From NCBI GenBank assembly GCA_036346205.1, contig JARFJB010000401.1:62001-126000 (forward strand): a stretch of 64,000 nt of DNA, written 5' to 3'. Shown here in pieces: positions 1 to 13,168 of the stretch. Position 1 is the first letter of the stretch; the number at the start of each line of letters is the position of its first letter. The notes beneath the pieces are model-generated. The model saw only the letters and a program-made list of their open reading frames with translations, had not been told where the DNA came from and searched no databases. The translations under genes were made by a program, and so were the position numbers. Source of the DNA: Vesta saturnalis (Eukaryota > Arthropoda > Insecta > Coleoptera > Lampyridae).

Positions 1-845
<845 letters not shown>

Positions 846-1646
846 TTATTGTTTTTGGTTTTACTGTTTCCTATTTTGGTTATAGTATCTAAAAATGTTG
901 TGTAGTTATCAATGCAAAAAATGCATTATCACTTCTTTTAATTTCCACTTTATAGCTTTGAAGGTAATGTGTTGTCCCATCCAGATACTTTTTTAGATAC
1001 TATAACTGTAAAATGTATGTTTTGTGTGCACTTCGGGGTAGAACATTGTATAATTTAATTTTCACTTGTGCCTGTTGTAACGGCGTTTATTTGCTTTGTT
1101 AGTGATTAGATTAGCTGCAAAAGTTCATATAGTTTCGTTACCCAAGGGGTAGTTTGTCAACTTAGGACAAGTCTTGTTACCGAACTCATTTCTCGCTTAC
1201 CGCACTACATTTGAGCTAATTTTAAAACCTTGTCACTTTTTACATAGTTAAATCTAACGACGGAAGGAATGCTTTAAGGCGAAAAAATAAACATAAACTC
1301 AATATTATAAAGTGTAGTAAGTAAACTTTCGCATATCGGATTATAAACTTATCTACTCCTTGAGACACTATTTCATTCATTCAGTACTTATTAATTTTGT
1401 ATAACGTACTAACTTTAATACTATTTGTTAAAATCGCTAAAGTTTTTGAATATTATCATAAGTTAGTCAAGGTCTTTATATTCCGGGAAGACACAGTAAG
1501 TGCAAAATCCTGGAACTTTAACAGATTTAGCCTTGCCTTTATATTAACTGATTGTTAGTTAGTCGTGTGACCATTTAGATCATTACATAACTGTTAAATT
1601 TCAATGTACTACTTAGAGGTGATTTAGATGCGCCATAATAAATATA
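846..1646. other. Intergenic, nothing recognised
   Basis: AT-rich single-copy-looking DNA with no frame of note and no repeat structure I can see before the TA target at 1645-1646. Confidence 0.6.
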
Positions 1647-3356
1647 CAGGGTGTTTGTGAATAAGTGCGAAAGATTTTAGGGGGTGATTGTCGAAGTTAT
1701 TTTGTGGAAACAGTTTGAATAATTGTAGGTGGAGATATGCTTCGTTTCCGAGATGCAGAGTGTTTAAATTTTAATTAATTTATTTTTATGTCAAAGAGTT
1801 TTAAAGATAGTAACATGAAACCAAAACATTAACACAGAACAACAGTAATAAAAATAATTTTAAATACGCGCAAACCTACAACAGCAAAATGACGTCCCTC
1901 ACACGAGTCAATACTTCGCCTCATTGACTGTCGTACGCGCTGAAATATTCCTGCTGTATTTCTTATTGTCTCACAGCCGTCTGTAATTCGATTTCTAAGG
2001 TCTTCAACATTTTCGATGCATTGAGGTAAACTAATGAGCTGAGAAACCCCAAAAGTAGAAATCTAAGAGATTTAATTCAGGATAGCGAGCTGACCAATGT
2101 TGCGTACCTCCTCCGCTTAACCAACGTTTTGGATATACTGTATCTAAGTCACGACGCACATTAATGCTAAAGTGGACTGGGATACCATCGTGCATTAACC
2201 ATAAATTTTATCTGAAGTGATAAGGAATTTCTTCAAGAAGTGCAGATAACTCTTTCTGTAGGAAGTGATGATAGAATTCGGCATTTAATCGTAATGGAAG
2301 GAAACATAGACCAATTAAATAATTATCGCGTACTACAAACCACACGTTTACTGAAAACTAAAGTTGGAAATGATCTTAAAATATTTGTTATGGATTTTCG
2401 TTAGCGCATAAGTGATTGTTATGAAAAATTTCGTATAGAATCTCTGGAAAACTTGCACCGTCTTTAAACAAAACGCGATATAAAGAATTTGGATTTTGAG
2501 CGGTTACATTGGGAATCGATTGGCATAAAACTAGACGAGGTAGTAGCACCTGTAAATGTTGAATTTTAAATACGGTGAAGTTGCTTACATTCAATATGTT
2601 GGCAATTTTTCGAATACTTGCTTCCGAAACTATATCGAGAACTGGTTCTTTATTTTCACAGTTCGTACTTCTGGAGGGCGCCCACAGTCTGCAGTTAGTT
2701 TCATGAATGTACCATTTTCGCATAAACGTTGGTGAAGGCGAGCAAATATTCTGTGATGGGGTATCCCACGTTCTGGATACAGCATACAGTCGTGCTTGCA
2801 GACCATTTCCATTACTTCGACCATAAGCAAAATGCTTATATGCCATTGTAATTATTCACTTATTAACATTCATTTTGTAGCAAACGAATAATAAAACAGT
2901 GCTAATTTGATTTTTTGACGAGATGGTTGTATTTTATCTAAAAATATTCACTGCAACCTAGCATTTTGCTATAAAAAATGTTTAATTTTTTTTTTGCTCA
3001 AAAACGGTGCATCCTGGAAAAAAAATCAGGAGACCAATTAAATTAAGCAATGATGGCGGATTGTTACAAAAACATCAAAACGAGAAAAAGTGAGCTTTGC
3101 ACCACTCATTTTTATTTAAAAAGTTGTGGAATTCTCGCACGAACGCCACTGGTGCAAGTAGAAATATTCGGATCACCCCAAAAGATGAACATTTATTCCT
3201 CCAAAGCATTTTGCAAATTTCGAGTCAAACCCCTTTGAAATAATTAATAACAATACATAAAAAATTAAAACTTAAACGCTCTGTATCTCGGAAACGAACA
3301 AAATAACTTAAGCAATAACCCCCTAAAACCTTTCACACTTATTTACAAAGACCCTG
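1647..3356 (-). mobile_element. Mariner/Tc1-like DNA transposon with intact ends
   Basis: The left end CAGGGTGTTTGTGAATAAG (from 1647) and the right end, read on the minus strand from 3356, are the same over about 45 bp with a few mismatches. Each end abuts a TA (1645-1646 and 3357-3358), the target duplication of the IS630/Tc1/mariner superfamily. The interior holds a decayed transposase on the minus strand. The total of 1,710 bp is normal for the group. Confidence 0.85.
1860..2846 (-). pseudogene. Decayed mariner-like transposase (DUF4817-type N-terminus)
   Basis: Reading leftward from 2846, the N-terminus YGRSNGNGLQARLYAV begins the helix-turn-helix seen in insect DUF4817 transposases. 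The match then moves to a second frame (FARLHQRLCENGTFMKLTAD, 2630-2780), and back to the first frame for DIVSEASIRKIANILNVS and NPNSLYRVLFKDGASF. Further left, scraps such as LMHDGIP and a degenerate WPPRSPDLxPLDFxxWG box (about 2060-2140) mark the catalytic domain. There are at least two frameshifts and several stops, so it is not functional. Family assignment rests on motif recognition. Confidence 0.75.
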
Positions 3357-4593
3357 TATTGATAGATCATTGAAACTGCATATACAATGAGGAATAATTT
3401 TCAAATAAAATGTTACTATTACCCACATAAAATTCAAAAGATTAATTAACTAAAACTGTACAATATACGTCATATAATATTTCCCACTACAGTGTGTAAA
3501 TTTTATTGGTCTCATAGGTAAATGTGTAGTATCCATTTGTTTTTTATTTGTCTCAAAAATACATTCAATGCACACAAAGTGATTTTTTTTAAACTTCTCA
3601 CACATAATGTTCTTAGCACTGTTATGAATTTGTAAAAACCGGTAAATTTTCTAATCTAGGATGACTCCTAAAATTATAATAGTCAATTGGGGTAATGGGC
3701 ACATATCTTCAGAGCTTTTATGATTACCTTTTTTAACAATACTATAATAATACTATTTCCCGCCAAGGGACCACGACAAGAGTGCACAGACCTAACACAA
3801 GTTCTTGTAGCTGTCTTACAAGGCTAGAGCCCCCCCCCCATTGTTTCAAATTTCCCGCCAAGGGGCCACGAAAAGAGGGCGCAGACCTAACACAAGTTTT
3901 TACAGCTGTATTATGAGATTAGGGCTCCTTCTTAGAACGTTGTATGCGCACTCATTTGGCTACCCTCCCGGGGCTAAACTGCCAAAGAGGCTCTTAATAC
4001 GATCAAATTTGGGTGAAAATCAAGGGTTGAAAATGGCCTCCGAAGAAAAGCCATAAAAAAGTTCCTCAATACAATCAAAAGGACTCTAATTAAGGTGAAA
4101 AGCAAGAGTCGAACATGCCCTCCGAAAAAAAACCATATGTGTGAAAAAATACAATCCCCACGTGGGCATGCAAAAAACTGATGGGTAAGATGTCATAGGG
4201 GGCGGGGCTTGTGACGTGAAAAAGTGACAGGTGAGGTCTTCTACTTATGTATTTTCGCTATATGTTTTGATAATCTCAACTAACTTATTAAACAAAGATT
4301 CAGGTAAATATTAAAAACTTAACTAAGTAGTACTCAGTTAGTCAGGATTAAAAAATTTCTTTAAATGTGATCATGAAACATTGGGCTCTTTTTAGAAAAC
4401 TGAAGAAGATTCCTTAGAAATTTTACTTCGTTATGATCTAAAAGAGGAGCTGCCTTCAAAAATATAAATAAAACTCCTTTAAGAATGAATCAAGGAACTT
4501 TTTAAAAATATGAATAAAATATTTAAAATACAGACAGGTAATAGTTGCGGTTATATACCAAACATTACGTTAGGGCGCTACATGAATTTTTAG
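3357..4593. other. Non-coding DNA with a ~95-bp imperfect tandem repeat
   Basis: The stretch TTTCCCGCCAAGGG and about 75 following bases (CACAGACCTAACACAAGTT) occur at 3756 and again at 3851, separated by a C homopolymer. The frame at 3841-4056 lies over this repeat and shows no domain. Nothing else is recognised. Confidence 0.55.
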
Positions 4594-5065
4594 GTTTCAA
4601 AAATGATAAGCATCCTAGCATCCAATTTACCATGGGAAAGGAACCTCAATGAAGTTTGCCATTTCTTGACAAACGAGTATGCAAAACTAATCATTGATTA
4701 CCTTTTAAGGTTTACAGAAAGCCGACACAACTGGATACCTTCATAAATTATCGAACCACCATCTACGACAAAAAATTGGTGTAATTAACTTTTTAGTGGA
4801 TCGAGCAAAACGAATTTGTGATCATGAATTTTTGAAAGATGAATATCAATATGTAACATAACCCTTATAAGCTAATGGATATTTACTTACTGATATCAGT
4901 AATGTTATTACACTTTCTAGACTTAATCATAAAGAAAAACCAATTCTTAATTTTGGTACTGCTTTTCTACCTTTTACAGCTAATGCTACAGATAGAATTG
5001 AAAAAATCCTAATTAATCATGGCATTAGGCCTGTTTTAAACCTACAAGAAACAACATTTTAGGTC
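4594..5065 (+). pseudogene. Penelope-like element reverse transcriptase fragment
   Basis: In shifting frames the plus strand reads KHPSIQFTM (4610), then a frameshifted NEVCHFLT, then VYRKPTQLDTFINYRTTIYD (4714-4770), then INFLVDRAKRICDHEF (4785-4835), then NGYLLTDISNVI-like sequence and ending near NHGIRPVLN. This order (HPSIxFTxE, FLD, YRKPTxTD, RAxxIC) is that of Penelope-like reverse transcriptases just before the GIY-YIG linker. No endonuclease remains. At least three frameshifts or stops. Confidence 0.7.
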
Positions 5066-5899
5066 ACCTAAAGATGTTTCGTAGTGCGTAAGTTATCTTG
5101 TTCATGTGCTACTTCTTCTTACGCCTTGATGTAAATGCTTTACCAATTATATGTTAAATTACCACAGAACTGTAATTTAACATATGTAGTTGAAAATCAA
5201 ATTAAAATTGGAAATCACATAATACGTACTACATTGTGTTTTCACTGTTAAATAACACTTGCATTTATTAACAAAGCTATTTCTTTGTTAGATTCCACTA
5301 AATTATTTTAATTGATGACAAGTTTCTATTTGTGAATGCTTTTATCAACTTCAAATTAAAGTTTTTCACAACTTTAGACTTACATCATAACTTAATTAAA
5401 TGTTGTTAAATTTGTTCTTTGGTTATCACATTTTTCACCGTTAACCTTCGACCGTTAGAAGGTGTTCTGATTTGTCATCTTGAAAGCACTTTAACAATGT
5501 GCAATTTATTAATGATCTAAATATTCTTTACTACAATTGTATTTCATAATTGGCTTTGTACGTTTATCAAACTGTTATATTAATAGCAGGTTTATACTTC
5601 AGTTTTCAATTTTTCTAAATTTCACAACATTATTTCAACATCTTAAACAGTTTTGAAAGATAGCATTACCAAAGAACGTATTTACGTTCTCTGGTATTAG
5701 TACTGACGAAGATAACTGAAAGTGTTAGCGAAACATAGATTTGTATAATTTAAATACAAAAATACATTATAAAAAACCCAAAAATAAGTATTTTAAATAT
5801 GTGTAATAATGGTGAAAGTTTACATTTTCATACGTTCTATAAATTTATTATTTAATTTTTTCAAGCGAGATTTCAGCAACGGTGAAACTGCATCGCGCA
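5066..5899. other. AT-rich DNA, nothing recognised
   Basis: No coding frame or repeat structure recognised between the Penelope scrap and the LINE remnant. Confidence 0.5.
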
Positions 5900-8480
5900 T
5901 GTTTTGCTTTGGTTCTACACTAATTTATTCGTTCAAAAATATTAATTCAGCTATTCTAAATCTTGCTTTAGTCAGTTAAGCATCGAATGAACACTATTAC
6001 CTGATGCTACAAGTGTAATGTCGTCAGCAGAAGCTGCACAAAAGGAGCACGTATGTTCATCAAAATCTTTGCAGTAGAGTATAAATAATAATGGCGTTAC
6101 TATACTCACTTGGAGAGCATCTAAATCTATATCACGTTTTTAGGATGTGGCACATAAGCAGTTGACAAATTGTTTCCTCTCGCTGAAGTAACTTTTCAAG
6201 AGTTGTATGGTATTACCTCGTAGACCATAGCGTTCAATTTTATTTAACAGAATATCGTGATTAACGCAACCGAATGATTTGCTAAGATTCGAAAACAATG
6301 CAGTTATATTGTTACCCTTTCCAGTTCTTGATACAAAAAGTTTAATATTTTACTATTTACAATATTGCCAATGTTATTGATTTTCCTTTCTGATATACAT
6401 ATTGATTACTAGATATTATTTCATTTCATTCAAGAGAATGTATAATTTGCGCAGCAGCAACTTTTCAAAGATTTTTAAATTATTGACAGTAGTACAATTG
6501 CTCTGTAGTTACTGACTAATTGACGATCTCTTTTTTTAAAAAGGCAAATAACCTTAGAAGCTTACAAAACTTGAAAAATAATTTCCACTTAAGGAATCAT
6601 TTGTTAAGTGGACGAAATGTTTAGCAATTAAATGTCCACATTTTTTTTACTATGAAGGAATGTCATCGTGAAAAATAAAACACTCAAACGTTTTCTTTAT
6701 TACGTAAATTTATCCGTCTTACTTGTTATTTCTGGTGGCCGAAGATAGGGTTACTTCGTTGCTGTGCCGGTGGCTCTGGAGCCGTATTTCTTTGTTCACC
6801 AAATATCTTATTTTAGAAGTTTGTCGCTGACCAACATAGTTCAATTCCACCAACCCATAGATTCGATTAATAGCTTCTGGATATTTTTATAGGTTTCAAT
6901 TATCACTTCAATGAGTCAAGTTTAACAACAACCCGCCTACAAATACAAACGGCAGTGCTGAATCGCATAAATTAACCATTAATACTTTATCTACTGATTT
7001 ATCACACCGGATCGATTATCGTATTTTATATTTTTCGTTCAATATTTAAATATAATCTTGTATGACCTCCAATATATACCAAACACGTAATTCTTTATAG
7101 CGTCACCGTCCTTTTTTATCACTTATTTAACAATGTTCGCACTCTTTTTCACTTTAACATTTTATCTTTTAGTAAGGACGGTATTCTCTTTACTTCCCTA
7201 TTACCAGCTAATTAAATCTTTCTTTATTTCCTAACTTTAGAGCGTAGCGTGTCTATATACTACCGTCACTTGTGCCTCTTTTTTCCGTCAAACATCAACA
7301 ACTCTCAAAGGCTAACCACTAAAGAACTGCAAGTCATTCAGATGGCGTCTTCCTCTCCTACAACTCATTTATGCATCTGTACCTTGCCACAAACTTTAAA
7401 TGTTTTCTAATTAAGTATGGACACAACTTATTGAAGTAAATTCACGATTCTCATATCAATATTAAATACATTTATAAAGTAAAACAGTAAATCGTTTCTT
7501 GATCTATTAAATCACATATTACCATAAAATATCATTCAACTTAGCGCGAAATTTCAAAATTCTCAGGAACCCGTTACGGTTTTGAACTATTTTTTTCCAA
7601 ATTTTCCTTGGATTGCACGCTGTTTGCAAAATTTCTTGATCGTTGTACACTCCTTTTGTTTCTTATACCTAGTTTTGTATTTTTTGTAACAATTAGTATC
7701 TACTCAACGTAATCGAGTTAATGCATATAAATGTTTTAACTATATAGAGAATTCTTTTATTTCTTTTGAAACCCAACTTTTATCTGAATTATTACCCTTC
7801 CTAGGTTTCGAGACCTCTTCAAAACGTAGATTAAAGTATTATTTAAAAATATTGTGAAAAATTGTAAACTTTTGATCAACAGTTTTTGAGCAATTATACA
7901 ATCGGACCACGTCGCTTCGTATAAATAGTTTTTAAACAGGGCAACGGTTTTCTTTGAAAATGTTCTGCCTTTATTACAAAACTCATCCTGAACAATATGA
8001 TCTGAAAGAAATTCAATCTGTTGAAAATAATGGCGGGTAATACCAATATCACCAATCAATTCTTCAAATACTAGGTAGTTAAAATTTGGTACATAGTCAG
8101 CAGCAGTAGTACTGTTTTTAGTAACCCTAGTGGCTTGATCAAAAACCGTTAATAGACAAAAGGAGTTTGTTAAATCAATTAGTGCATTTTATCATTTTTA
8201 TCTTTCAAATAATCAATATTTAAATCTCCACAGAGTAATATGTGAAATAAAGGGTACTTCTTAACTATGTAATTTAACGTTAACTCTAAATTAGTTAAGA
8301 AATAACTAAATCACTAGTACGACGGCGATACACACATAACAATGTAAGCTCCCTTTCTATAACAAAAGGTGGTATGTTTACTGTTCGATAAGCTAGTTGT
8401 TTTGCCCGGAATAGCTTATGGCAAAAACGGGATGAATTTGCATGTTCCTTGACAACTTCAAGATCGTAACAAAACACACT
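5900..8480 (-). mobile_element. Decayed jockey-type non-LTR retrotransposon
   Basis: Minus strand, broken into many frames. The endonuclease domain is near 8480-8170 (CVYRRRTSD, then a CGDLNID motif). A linker at 8059-7757 reads FSKKTVALFKNYLYEATW, typical of the endonuclease-RT connector. The RT runs from about 6540: an NYRAIVLLSI-like box, QYVYQKGKSITLAI, LSKSFGCVNHDILLNKIERY (about 6270), SYFSERKQFV, then PLLFILYCKDF and a SADDITL catalytic box (about 6030). The order is right for jockey/R1-superclade LINEs. 6560-7750 is not recognised and may be a secondary insertion or drift. Inactive. Confidence 0.7.
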
Positions 8481-9634
8481 ATTTTATTGCGTATAAAATA
8501 TTTACAATTCTAAATATTTGACTTAAATCTAAAAGATATTTTACCTACAATAACAAATAACAAATCTTAAACCTTAATCCTAAAATGCGGGATCGCCAAG
8601 TGGCCCTCCAAGGGATCGGAATGGTCCAGGACCGCGGACGGATCTCCTGGTATATAGGATGTCTGTGGGTGGGATAATTAATGTACAGAATGTGCTCTAG
8701 GAGACCAATTCCCTGGTTGGTTTAGTAATTAAAATATTTCACTCATAAAGAAAATCAATACATTTGGTTTACTTTATATTGCACGAAATTTTATTTTTAA
8801 AAGATCCAAGTACTCGTACATATAAATAATAGGTATTTATATAAATATATTCTTGGAATTGAACAGTGGACTGATAATGCGCATTTATGAGTGCAATGGT
8901 TTTACGTCGGTCACTAGGTTAGCATTTGTTATTGGTATCTGCCTTTTAAAACGAATGACGAATATTTATTTTTTTTATTTATTTAGAAATCTGTAACTTC
9001 GTGGTTTTCGAATAATTACTTTTAATTATTCAAAACGTGTAGCATGATAAGTCTTGCACATTCCAGTATGGATGAAGGTAACATCACAAGTAGCGGTGTT
9101 TTCTTTTACTACTTTTACGAAATTTGATAATTTCGTGTTTATTAAAATGGATTACCGTAGATTATATTTTATTTTCTACGCGACTAATTATTTTTATCGC
9201 TTAATGAAAAATATTATACCAAACGGAATTCACTTTTGAGAAATTAGATCGGGATTTCTACTATATAGTAAATACGTATAAATCCTCCTCCTCCAGCAGG
9301 AAGTAGATTTGGAAACTGAATGCGATTACTTATTATCGCTTTTCGGAAACTATCTGTGAACGTGAGTATGAAATCGGAATTTCTACGTTATAGAAATTTG
9401 GTTTAATTTTTAGGAATCTATTTATTCTTTCGGAAAGCGGATATTAGTACTCTGGATACGAAATACAGGTTGTTCGTGTTAAGGACCGAGACTGCTTTAA
9501 TTCTGTATCTGGCCACGAGACGTAGGCTTTCTCGTGTTTAAGAACGGGAATACAGGATGACAGCGGCTTAATCAGGATAATCTGACCCGAAACGGGTTTC
9601 TGGAGATTATTAGGCGATCTGTTGTCATTCAGTT
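8481..9634. other. Intergenic, nothing recognised
   Basis: AT-rich; the short frame at 9054-9239 has no recognisable motif. Candidate target duplication TCAGTT of Polinton B would be 9629-9634, but the partner end is lost. Confidence 0.5.
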
Positions 9635-9830
9635 AGTAGGTAAGATTTGAGACTTTTGGAACACACCACAATTCCAAGGTCCCACATTATCGAGGTTACC
9701 ACATTATCAAGGTTCCACTTGCCTAAGGTCACACAATTGTACGGTCAATCGTGCACCACTCCCTCAAGGTCGCACCTCGCAATATGTAGGTCATTCGCAC
9801 CTCACACATTTTGAAGATTACGCATTAACA
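9635..9830 (+). repeat. Left terminal repeat of Polinton B
   Basis: Starts AGTAGGTAAG like copy A and shares GGAACACACCAC and CCAAGGTCCCACAT. It then drifts but keeps a run of CAAGGT/CGAGGT/TAAGGTC words every 20-30 bp. Confidence 0.75.
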
Positions 9831-9959
9831 AAGCTGATTCCGCACTTTTAACCATAAACACAATATAAAAAATAGAATGGTATGTTTTTATATTTATTTC
9901 TTGTATGTACAAAATATAAATATAATATCAGTTTAATATTCTGATATATTTTCGTTGTT

Positions 9960-10095
9960 AACGTAACGCGTCGTTATTGTAGGCGTCTGAATCATAACTG
10001 TAGACAGAGTTAATGTCAACGTCAGACTCGTACTCACCAGAGTTGAAGTAATCGTTTCCAGCACAGGAGCATCTCTTGTTCAGCATTGTTGTAGA
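9960..10095 (-). pseudogene. Remnant of acidic Polinton gene (copy B)
   Basis: The minus strand reads SCAGNDYFNSGEYESD then NSVYSYDSDAYNNDAL without interruption. Copy A has the same segment at 12470-12600 but split by a frameshift, so copy B shows that the two reading frames in copy A were once one gene. The rest of the gene and about 3 kb of the next region are deleted here, joining it directly to the polymerase. Confidence 0.6.
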
Positions 10096-10099
10096 CTGT

Positions 10100-10967
10100 C
10101 ACCATGCAGTACCCATCCTGATATGCAGACGTTTATGGGTGACGTTAAAGTGAATGTTTAAAACTAAAACACATTCAGCTGCAGAAACACTTCTTGAAAT
10201 GTAATGTGAATTGTTTGGTTTGTACTTTCTGAATAGTTGAGGAAATACAGAATTAAAGTCCTTTCAAACTAAGTATGATATATTGAGTGTAGGGATGGTG
10301 TTGGAAGATTATTTTCAAAGAGTAATGGATATCTTGGATGGTAAGCAATCAGTATTTCAGCATAAAGGTTCTGGTAAGTGTGAGTTACGAGCATTAGTGT
10401 AATGTATTATTAATACATGTTGCTTTGTAGGGTGGTCGCTGGTGCATTTCGTATGTTTAGAGGTGAACATTTGGAAATTTTCTCCCACTACGGGTTCATC
10501 CTATATGAATGTCCCAGCCGAAATTGCGCAGAAACACGCCATAGTAAATGTGAAGAATAATTGTTGCTTTGCGTGGGCTATTGTATCAGCATTAGTGACA
10601 CCGAAGGAGTTACCACAACGGACGACTTCTTACCCTGATTTCAGGACGCTATTAAACTGGAATGGCGTATAAGTTCCTGTTAAGCTGATTAAGACTCCAA
10701 CAATAATATCTCTACCAATGTTTATGGGCTGGATGATACGTATCGTGATGGTCAGCGTATTACGGAGTAGTGAGTCCTCTTACTATACCAGAGATAAACA
10801 ACCTATTCATGTTAATTTATTACTATTAGTCAGTAACCAAACTGATAATCAGCTTTACGTATGAATAAGAAAAAAATTTCGTTTACCAAATAAGCCGTTG
10901 TAATTGGGCAAAGTATTTTTGTGGTTCGTGTATTTATTAGTTTAGAACGCAGGAGCAATTAACCCGC
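10100..10967 (+). pseudogene. polB: Polinton DNA polymerase B, 5' part (copy B)
   Basis: Homologous to copy A at about 15590-16480. It includes a GT-AG intron at 10374-10430 (57 bp) in the same codon as copy A's 50-bp intron. After it come the conserved segments PTTGSSYMNVPAEIAQKHAI and NNCCFAWAIVSALVTP (10480-10620). Stops and shifts before and after, for example TAA at 10669-10671. The frame is then cut at 10967-10973 by the insertion of copy A within the codons of a CxxC/HxxxxC zinc-finger-like segment; the other half resumes at 29290. Confidence 0.85.
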
Positions 10968-10973
10968 CACGTG
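10968..10973. repeat. Target site duplication CACGTG, left copy
   Basis: CACGTG directly precedes the left terminal repeat and recurs directly after the right one (29284-29289). Copy A's own polymerase shows the uninterrupted site (ACCCGCCACGTGGAG, about 16465-16480) with one CACGTG, so the second copy arose by insertion. Six bp is the known Polinton duplication length. Confidence 0.95.
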
Positions 10974-11415
10974 AGTAGGTAAGATTGGAGACTTCTGGAA
11001 CACACCACATTTCCAAGGTCCCACATTTCCAAGATTGCCACAAAACCGAGGTCCCCACCGTACCAAGGTCCCAAAAAGCGAAATGTGTGACCTAATTACA
11101 TATCATTACCACAAACACAAGGTCAACAACTCTCACATTGTTTTTGCAATTGTTATCCATGTAACCTACTTTACCACTATCGCAAAAGACCACCCAAATG
11201 CGACTCTTACCCAAGGCCACCTCACTTGTATGTTTTTTGTCCACTTGTATGTTTTTTGCTCACGCATAATTATTAAAGAAAAAAACTATATGTTAATACA
11301 TTTAATTCATGTAGAAACATTACTCAGATATATGATTTTCTTTAGGAATAAAACAATTTGATTTAGTACACGTGCAAAAGGTCCTCTCGACTTCCGTTTC
11401 ATTACATCTGCGTGG
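10974..11415 (+). repeat. Left terminal inverted repeat of Polinton A
   Basis: Nearly identical to the reverse complement of 28893-29283, with scattered single differences. This arm has an extra ~49 bp at about 11278-11326. Words CCAAGGTCCC, CCGAGGTCCC, CACAAGGTCAAC and CCCAAGGCCAC recur every 20-40 bp. Confidence 0.95.
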
Positions 11416-11957
11416 ACGTGCAGTGTGGTGTGATGTTCCTCTGTACTACATGTGCATCAGCTTATCATGGTGAGCAGCATGAAGATATGTTTGAACATAT
11501 ACAAAATGTAATGCATGTCGGTTTGTCTAGCAGTCTGTCCGTCAGTCAGTCTGTTTGTCTAGCAGTCTGTCAATCTGTTGGTCTGTATAGTCAACGCGCT
11601 CAGTCAGTTAGTGGTCAGTAGTGGTCTGCAGCCGCACTATTGAGGATGTCGGTTTTTTTCTGAAAATAAAAACATAAGTAGCTGGAGAAAATGTGGCAGT
11701 AGGTATACTTACTATGTCTGTCTCGATCACTAGGAAAGACCATGTGTCGAAGAGCTACATTACGAACTCGGATGAGTTCGTAGAGTCCTGCAATCTATTC
11801 GACAGTTTTCAGTATCATTTCCAGATGTATAATGGCGTGATCGTACCCATTGAGTACAACGAGGCTTATAACATTATTCCAGTCAAGGTATAATGTTAGA
11901 AGCCTAGTGTGGACTCGGTCTAGCTGCTCCTCCAGAGAGCTCTCCGTAATCACGACA
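11416..11957. other. Polinton A left-end region with GTCT/GTCA repeats
   Basis: Contains a degenerate run of GTCTGTCxGTCAGT-type words at about 11515-11625. The frames over it are low complexity. A short open frame at 11714-11893 is listed separately. Confidence 0.5.
11714..11893 (+). CDS. Short hypothetical frame in Polinton A
   Basis: Fifty-nine codons from an ATG; unremarkable composition (MSVSITRKDHVSK at the start). It ends two codons after AAG, followed by GTATAATG, so it could be a first exon ending at a GT donor at 11889 rather than a complete gene. Not recognised; no counterpart in copy B, where the region is deleted. Confidence 0.3.
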   Translation: MSVSITRKDHVSKSYITNSDEFVESCNLFDSFQYHFQMYNGVIVPIEYNEAYNIIPVKV

Positions 11958-13168
11958 TCATAATTCCGGACAAATGGTACTATGGTGGTCAGCTAGAAAA
12001 ACCAGATGCATTAGTATAGCATTAGTATAAAGGGGAATACATACCGTGAATGTTAGACGTTCCCAGGTGATAATGCGATTCGCGTAAAAGAGCCAGTACC
12101 ACGCAGCAATTAGCAAAAAAGCTGTATTGCTTTGCGCAGCACTGTCTCCTGACGCCATCGAATACATGATATTGGATACCGGGGGAAGCAGAGTGCGGCC
12201 AATAGTCATGGGAATGTGGGTAGCCCAAAACCAGGTGTCGTCAATACTTTCGTCTTCGTCGTCGTGCATGTCAGAGTCATCCCCGTTGTCCTGGACTTCC
12301 TGGGCTGCGTCATCCAGTTCCTGTGCACGGTTTCGTTGTACAATAGCCTCGAGGTCTTGAGCGCTTTGTTCGAGGCTTTGCATGTTATTTGTTAGAGAGT
12401 TCATGAAGTCGTCTTCGTCACTGCTCGCTTCAATGACGACTTCATTGATGAACTCTCTACGTCTAAGTCTTCGTTGTTGTCGTAGGGCGTCATTGTCATA
12501 GTCGTCTGAATCGTAGCTGTAGGCAGGGTCCATTCTTACGTCAGGTCGTAGTCACCAATGTTCAGATAGTCGTTCCCAGCACATGAGGAACAAACCGCCT
12601 CAACACTGGAAGACACTGTGCTGCATACATCACTATCGTAGGCAGCATCGTCGGCGTCACTGATAGTGATGACGTCAGCGTTAGGTATGTCTAATGTATT
12701 TGTCTCCGCAGCACGGTCGAGCTCCTGTGGAGAATCCAGGACTACGGTCGTCTGTTCATATTGTATCGTCACTGGTTGAGCTACCCACGTCAATTGGAGT
12801 GGAATGGGGTTGAGGGATGTATACCACTTCAGGGGAAGCGAGCTGAAGTGTTGGAGTGTTGGGATGGATGGGTAGAGGTGTGGAGGAAGCCAACGGGCTA
12901 AAGGTGGAGGGATAGTCAGGGCTGGATGGGAATAGTGAGAAGGAGGAAACGTGAGGTGTTGGAGGGATCTCGGGGATAGGACTTGCCGAAGAAAAAAATG
13001 CCTCAGGCGATATAGATTGGTCCACCTGAAAAAAATAAAAAAAAGTTAGAAATACATCAATAGTGTAAGAAAAAAAAAATGCAAAAACGTATAAAATTAT
13101 GGTCTTACCTGATACATTTCTTCGGCGCCAGATGAAGCAGATGATGGGGAAGTTGGTGTAGCATTCAT
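11958..13168 (-). pseudogene. Acidic, spliced Polinton accessory gene with C-terminal membrane segment
   Basis: Exon 1 is 13168-13109 (ATG, 20 codons ending MYQ). A clean 83-bp intron follows (13108-13026, GTAAGA to polypyrimidine-TTTTTTCAG, phase 0). Exon 2 starts VDQSISPEAFFSSAS and is Pro/Ser rich. The frame then changes near 12780 and again at 12536-12540. The last piece (12533-11958) is strongly acidic (SSDEDD, DDSDMHDDEDESIDD) and ends with a hydrophobic stretch (TAFLLIAAWYWLFYA). Copy B reads through the 12536 break in one frame, showing a lesion here. Not recognised. It is divergent to the LSP-repeat gene and shares its upstream region. A membrane-anchored or nuclear acidic protein is only a guess. 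Confidence 0.55.

Noticed and set aside
12127..12360. Ser-rich plus-strand frame
   Set aside because: Antisense shadow of the acidic DDE-rich region of the minus-strand gene.
11958..12533. Independent gene starting at the ATG 12533
   Set aside because: Copy B shows the upstream frame (CAGNDYxNxGxYxSD) running straight into it, so it is the 3' part of a broken longer gene.
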